From a bacterium (lineage in GTDB: Bacteria > Electryoneota > Electryoneia > Electryoneales > Electryoneaceae), in NCBI GenBank assembly GCA_028278125.1, contig JANQEY010000333.1:1-26262 (forward strand): 26,262 nt of DNA, in the 5' to 3' direction. Shown piece after piece: positions 22,741 through 26,262 of the stretch. Numbering within the stretch: the first letter of the stretch is position 1; the number at the start of each line of letters is the position of its first letter. Both the position numbers and the translations under genes were made by a program. The notes under the pieces are model-generated. The model worked only from the letters and a program-made list of their open reading frames with translations. It was not told where the DNA came from and ran no database searches.

Positions 22741-23919
22741 TTGAGAGCGGTATTCTTGACTGTTTTTCTTGTCTTCGTTACAGCAATAACCGTTTATCCT
22801 GCTGAAAAAGAAAAAGAAATTGCCGGTTCTCTAAACCTGTTTGGTGAAATCCGTCTTGAGTCGATCTATGATAACACACTGGTTGAGCAGGGTGACTGGC
22901 TTCTTTATGTCCCGCCAGGGCCTGGAGAGAACAATGATGTATTCCTTATGTCAATCAGGCACAGTAGAATCGGAATCAAGTTTGATAATCTAGATCTATC
23001 AACAAGATTTAAAATAAGGGGATTAATAGAATCTGACTTTGCCGGTGGTTTTCCTAATAGCGATGTTGCCGTAACTGAACCTAATCCTCGTCTTCGCAGA
23101 GCATGGTTTGAGATTTACCGGGAGAACTGGCAGCTCAGGTCAGGCCAGGATTGGGCGTTAAATTCCGGTCCGTTCCCCTCTACTACCAACTATATGCTTG
23201 GTGCTGCCATGGGTAACCTGTGGATTATGTCGCCGCAAATTCGTTTTACACATAACCTGTTACTATTTAAATACTCGGTAAGTATCAACCGCCCTGTCGC
23301 GGGAAATTACAAGTACAATGATATAAACCAGTCAGATAGGGACCCTATCGGTCATGGTGAGTTGACAGGAAAACCCTGGTTCATGGGAAGGTTGTGGTTG
23401 AAGCTGAAAGGACTTGATCTCTCGATATCGAGCCATTATGGCGAGGAAGAAATACGAGACATTATGGGTAAACTCTATTCCCGCAGCAGTAAATCCATCA
23501 ATGGCGATATTTTACTGAAAAACGCAAATGCCGTTGTGACCGTTAAGGGTTTCTATGGCGAGAATCTTGACACGTTTTATGGTGGAATAATGCAGGGTTA
23601 TATTTCCGATATGAATAGTGTGGAAAATGTTGTCTCTACCGGTGGCTGGACGGAGTTACAAATATTTCCGATAAGAAACTGGAAGATGTGTATTGGGGGA
23701 GGATTTGAACGGATTCTGAATGATGAACCAATCGATTTAATGCGAACGCTCAACGACTGGCGTTATATTAATATTGGTTACTCACCTGGGGATGATCTTC
23801 TCTTCAAACTTGAAGGTGATTATCTCAAGACCCACTGTCATGATCAGAAAAGTCGTGATAATTTTCGAATTCACTTCGTTTCCAGTTATTCCTTTAACCT
23901 GATAGTTGGTCACAACTGA
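22741..23919 (+). CDS. Porin-like outer-membrane beta-barrel protein
   Basis: A 392-residue protein with a TTG start directly after GGAGG (spacing four). The N-terminus is a signal peptide (RAVFLTVFLVFVTAITVYPA before EKEKE). The rest alternates polar and hydrophobic residues as in beta barrels. GSLNLFGEIRLESIYDN, RHSRIGIKF, RTRFKIRGLIESDF-like strands, RLRRAWFEI and LRSGQDWALNSGPFP resemble the DcaP-like porin group, where a reference strand pair and an RxGxxW region recur. It ends in strands (FRIHFVSSYSFNLIVGHN), although the last residue is not the classic terminal Phe. It is likely co-transcribed with the upstream binding lipoprotein. An outer-membrane entry path for the ligand of that protein is inference. 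Confidence 0.7.
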   Translation: MRAVFLTVFLVFVTAITVYPAEKEKEIAGSLNLFGEIRLESIYDNTLVEQGDWLLYVPPGPGENNDVFLMSIRHSRIGIKFDNLDLSTRFKIRGLIESDFAGGFPNSDVAVTEPNPRLRRAWFEIYRENWQLRSGQDWALNSGPFPSTTNYMLGAAMGNLWIMSPQIRFTHNLLLFKYSVSINRPVAGNYKYNDINQSDRDPIGHGELTGKPWFMGRLWLKLKGLDLSISSHYGEEEIRDIMGKLYSRSSKSINGDILLKNANAVVTVKGFYGENLDTFYGGIMQGYISDMNSVENVVSTGGWTELQIFPIRNWKMCIGGGFERILNDEPIDLMRTLNDWRYINIGYSPGDDLLFKLEGDYLKTHCHDQKSRDNFRIHFVSSYSFNLIVGHN

Positions 23920-23955
23920 TCTGTATTAATCATTCATTTAATAATGTTCCAAAAG

Positions 23956-23980
23956 AAAAGGCGGGCTAAGCCCGCCTTTT
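23956..23980. terminator. Bidirectional intrinsic terminator
   Basis: GGCGGGC (23960-23966), loop TAA, GCCCGCC (23970-23976), flanked by AAAA on the left and TTTT on the right, which extend the stem. The perfect 7-bp GC-rich stem with T-runs on both strands serves the porin gene on plus and the ribonucleotide reductase gene on minus, which converge here. Confidence 0.9.
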
Positions 23981-24009
23981 GCAGTCTGCCTTGAGATCGT
24001 TCTCGACAA

Positions 24010-26262
24010 TTATCCGCACCCCGTGTTAGTGCCGCAATGCCGGCAGACATAACAGGCACCGCTCCGCATCATTATCATGCCGCAATTCGGACAAGGAGGA
24101 GCATCGGTTTGGTCGTTGAACACAAGTACGCCCTGGACATCCGCTTCCTGTACAATTCTTGTGGCCTCCTCAACAACCTGGTCTCCGTTATTCGTACCGT
24201 TGCCTACGTCCCCATCTGAGCCATTTTCTTGTTCATGTTCAGTCGGTTCCTGTTCAGCTACGTTGTTATCGGATGAGTCATCCTCCTCATCTTCGCCAGC
24301 ATCGCTGACGGGGAAACCGTTCATGCCATGTTCCTCAGGTGGCAGGAATTTCAGAGCAAGCCAACGGAAGATGTAATCCATCACTGAATTTGCAATCGGG
24401 ATATCTTCGTTATTGGTATATCCACTCGGTTCAAAACGGGTGTGCATAAATTTTCTGATTAATACTTTTAAAGGAACACCATATTGCAAGGAAATACTTA
24501 TAGCCGTCGCGAATGAATCCATCAGTCCACTGACAACCGAACCCTGCTTGGACATGACAATAAATATTTCACCGGGCATTCCATTTTCATACAGGCCAAC
24601 AGTTATGTAGCCCTCGTTACCGCCCACAGAAAACTTGTGGGTAATAGCCTGGCGTTCATCAGGAAGTTTTATCCTGCGAACACGATGCGTCGTTCTTTCG
24701 CCGGTTTCTTCCTCAGCTTCTTTCAGGGCTGTCATCAATGGCTGGTTGATTTTGCAGCCGTCCCGGTAAATAGCTATCGCTTTCAGCCCCATCTGCCATG
24801 CGGCAAGATAGGTGTTATAAACATCCTTGGTTGAAACATTATTGGGCATATTGACTGTTTTGGAAATCGCGCCTGATAGGAAAGGCTGCACTGCCTGCAT
24901 CATACGGACATGACCCATATAATGAATGGAACGAACACCCTTGTCCGGCTTGAGTGCGCAGTCGAAAACAGGCAGGTGCTGATCAAGCATCCCGGGAGCA
25001 CCCTCGATTGTACTGTTTTCACTGATGTATTCAACTATCCTGTTAATCTGCTCTTCGTCATAGCCAAGGCGGCTAAGGGCTGTAGGCACGGTCTGGTTGA
25101 CTATGGTTAAGGTTCCGCCTCCAACCAGTTTTTTGAATTTTATCAGCTGCAGATCCGGTTCAATACCAGTTGTATCAGCATCCATCATAAAACTGATTGT
25201 ACCAGTCGGAGCCAGAACAGTTACCTGCGCGTTTCTGTAACCGTGTTTCTCACCAAGGTTAAGCATTTCGTCATAGACGTCCTTCGCCTCTTCCGTCATG
25301 TATTCCGGGACCAGCGTCGCGTCAATGTTTACCAGTGAATCCGCGTGTTTGTTCATAACACGGAGGAATGGTTTACGATTTCTTGTGTATCCTCTAAATG
25401 GTTTTATATAAGAGGCAATTTCCGCACTGGTGCGATACGCTTCACCATGCATCAACGCGGTAATTGTCGCGGCATAGGCACGACCCTCGTCTGAATCATA
25501 GGGTACGCCCCGGCTCATCAACAACGCGCCGAGGTTGGTATACCCGAGACCAAGCGGACGATACTCATGGCTGTTTTTCTGGATTTTTTTTGTAGGATAG
25601 GCGGCATTGTCAACGATTATCTCCTGCGCGAGAATTATTATCCTCACTGCGGCACGAAATGCCTTAACGTCAAATTCTCCGTCTTTATCAACAAACTTCA
25701 GGAGGTTCAATGAAGCAAGGTTACATGCTGAATCATCCAGGAACATGTATTCACTGCAGGGATTCGAGGCATTAATCGGATCTGAGTTTGGACATGTATG
25801 CCAATCGTTGATAGTAGTATGGAATTGAACACCGGGATCACCACTTTCCCATGCGGACTGGCTGATCTTAAGCAGCATATCTCGTGCGTTATATGTTTTG
25901 ACCGGGTCACCTGTTGTGACCATCCGTGTAGACCACTCATCATCCTGGACAACCTGCATCATGAACTCGTTAGGTACCCGGACACTGTGGTTGGCATTCT
26001 GGAAGAAGATGGAAGCGTAAGCTTCTCCATTGAGATCCGGATCATATCCCTGTTTTATCAACGCATGGGCTTTTTTCTCTTCCTTGGATTTACAATCGAT
26101 GAACTCTTCTATATCAGGATGGTCGACGTTGAGGATAACCATTTTTGCGGCACGACGTGTTTTGCCCCCGGATTTTATCACGCCGGCAAAAGCATCGTAT
26201 CCCTTCATGAAGCTGACAGGGCCGGAGGCAATACCTCCGCCACTCATTCCTTCATATGAACT
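24010..26262 (-). CDS. nrdJ: Adenosylcobalamin-dependent (class II) ribonucleotide reductase, C-terminal 750 residues
   Basis: The frame is open to the window edge (SSYEGMSGG...), so the N-terminus is missing; the ATG at 26247 is internal. Class II signatures are clear: GIASGPVSFMKGYDAFAGVIKSGGKTRRAAKM, the active-site NPCSEY with the radical Cys and Glu, DDSACNLASLNL, and LAPTGTISFMMDADTTGIEP. The C-terminus holds a cysteine-rich tail (CPNCG ... CYVCRHCG) typical of long NrdJ proteins; it binds zinc or carries the reducing thiols. It converts ribonucleotides to deoxyribonucleotides using B12 rather than an oxygen-dependent diiron cofactor, so it works without O2. An acidic, low-complexity segment of ~50 residues separates the body from the tail. 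Transcription ends at the bidirectional terminator at 23956. Confidence 0.95.
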   Translation of the reverse strand, partial: SSYEGMSGGGIASGPVSFMKGYDAFAGVIKSGGKTRRAAKMVILNVDHPDIEEFIDCKSKEEKKAHALIKQGYDPDLNGEAYASIFFQNANHSVRVPNEFMMQVVQDDEWSTRMVTTGDPVKTYNARDMLLKISQSAWESGDPGVQFHTTINDWHTCPNSDPINASNPCSEYMFLDDSACNLASLNLLKFVDKDGEFDVKAFRAAVRIIILAQEIIVDNAAYPTKKIQKNSHEYRPLGLGYTNLGALLMSRGVPYDSDEGRAYAATITALMHGEAYRTSAEIASYIKPFRGYTRNRKPFLRVMNKHADSLVNIDATLVPEYMTEEAKDVYDEMLNLGEKHGYRNAQVTVLAPTGTISFMMDADTTGIEPDLQLIKFKKLVGGGTLTIVNQTVPTALSRLGYDEEQINRIVEYISENSTIEGAPGMLDQHLPVFDCALKPDKGVRSIHYMGHVRMMQAVQPFLSGAISKTVNMPNNVSTKDVYNTYLAAWQMGLKAIAIYRDGCKINQPLMTALKEAEEETGERTTHRVRRIKLPDERQAITHKFSVGGNEGYITVGLYENGMPGEIFIVMSKQGSVVSGLMDSFATAISISLQYGVPLKVLIRKFMHTRFEPSGYTNNEDIPIANSVMDYIFRWLALKFLPPEEHGMNGFPVSDAGEDEEDDSSDNNVAEQEPTEHEQENGSDGDVGNGTNNGDQVVEEATRIVQEADVQGVLVFNDQTDAPPCPNCGMIMMRSGACYVCRHCGTNTGCG

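Noticed and set aside
25798..26259. 153-codon plus-strand ORF opposite nrdJ
   Set aside because: Overlaps a highly conserved part of NrdJ; antisense shadow.

Overview
The window looks like a chromosomal piece of an uncultured bacterium of the wider FCB (Fibrobacterota-Chlorobi-Bacteroidota) grouping. The clues are two tandem LVIVD-repeat proteins ending in the YPNPFN type IX secretion sorting domain, a DUF2723-type membrane protein, a B12-dependent (class II) ribonucleotide reductase, and an E. coli-like -35/-10 promoter rather than the Bacteroidota type. Phylum assignment is inference. No rRNA, tRNA, CRISPR array, transposase or phage gene was recognised.

Layout. (1) 1-2741, plus strand: the tail of one secreted LVIVD-repeat protein and a complete paralog, closed by a hairpin. 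(2) 2778-6966, minus strand: a tight five-gene run reading endonuclease V, REC-GGDEF diguanylate cyclase, isochorismatase-like cysteine hydrolase, thioredoxin-reductase-like flavoprotein without CxxC, and an RlmN/Cfr-like radical SAM protein. A good sigma70-type promoter abuts the first ATG. (3) 7106-8578, minus strand: a stand-alone response regulator and an FAH-family hydrolase. (4) 8802-12182, plus strand: an ABC-F ATPase and a DUF2723-like membrane protein. (5) 12183-12664: a 482-base non-coding stretch with a structured RNA candidate, a strong hairpin and an operator-like palindrome. (6) 12665-17178, plus strand: a cassette of acyl carrier protein, FkbH-like HAD-IIIC enzyme, VOC protein, AAC(3)-type acetyltransferase and an alpha/alpha-barrel protein, probably making and transferring an acyl group onto an amino sugar or glycan. 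(7) 17258-21325, plus strand: a Zn/Cd/Pb P1B ATPase with a non-canonical start, a YigZ-family protein and a CorC/HlyC-type CBS membrane protein. (8) 21410-23919, plus strand: a substrate-binding lipoprotein and a porin-like protein. (9) 24010-26262, minus strand: the C-terminal 750 residues of NrdJ, facing the porin across a bidirectional terminator.

The two parts most likely to hold undescribed biology are the cysteine hydrolase / flavoprotein / radical SAM trio (2778-5247) and the ACP-FkbH-VOC-AAC(3)-barrel cassette (12665-17178). In the trio, the radical SAM protein keeps the methyl-carrier cysteine of the RlmN/Cfr family but lacks the partner cysteine. The flavoprotein lacks the thioredoxin-reductase disulfide and could plausibly supply electrons to the iron-sulfur cluster. 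Both interpretations are inferences from motifs and gene order.
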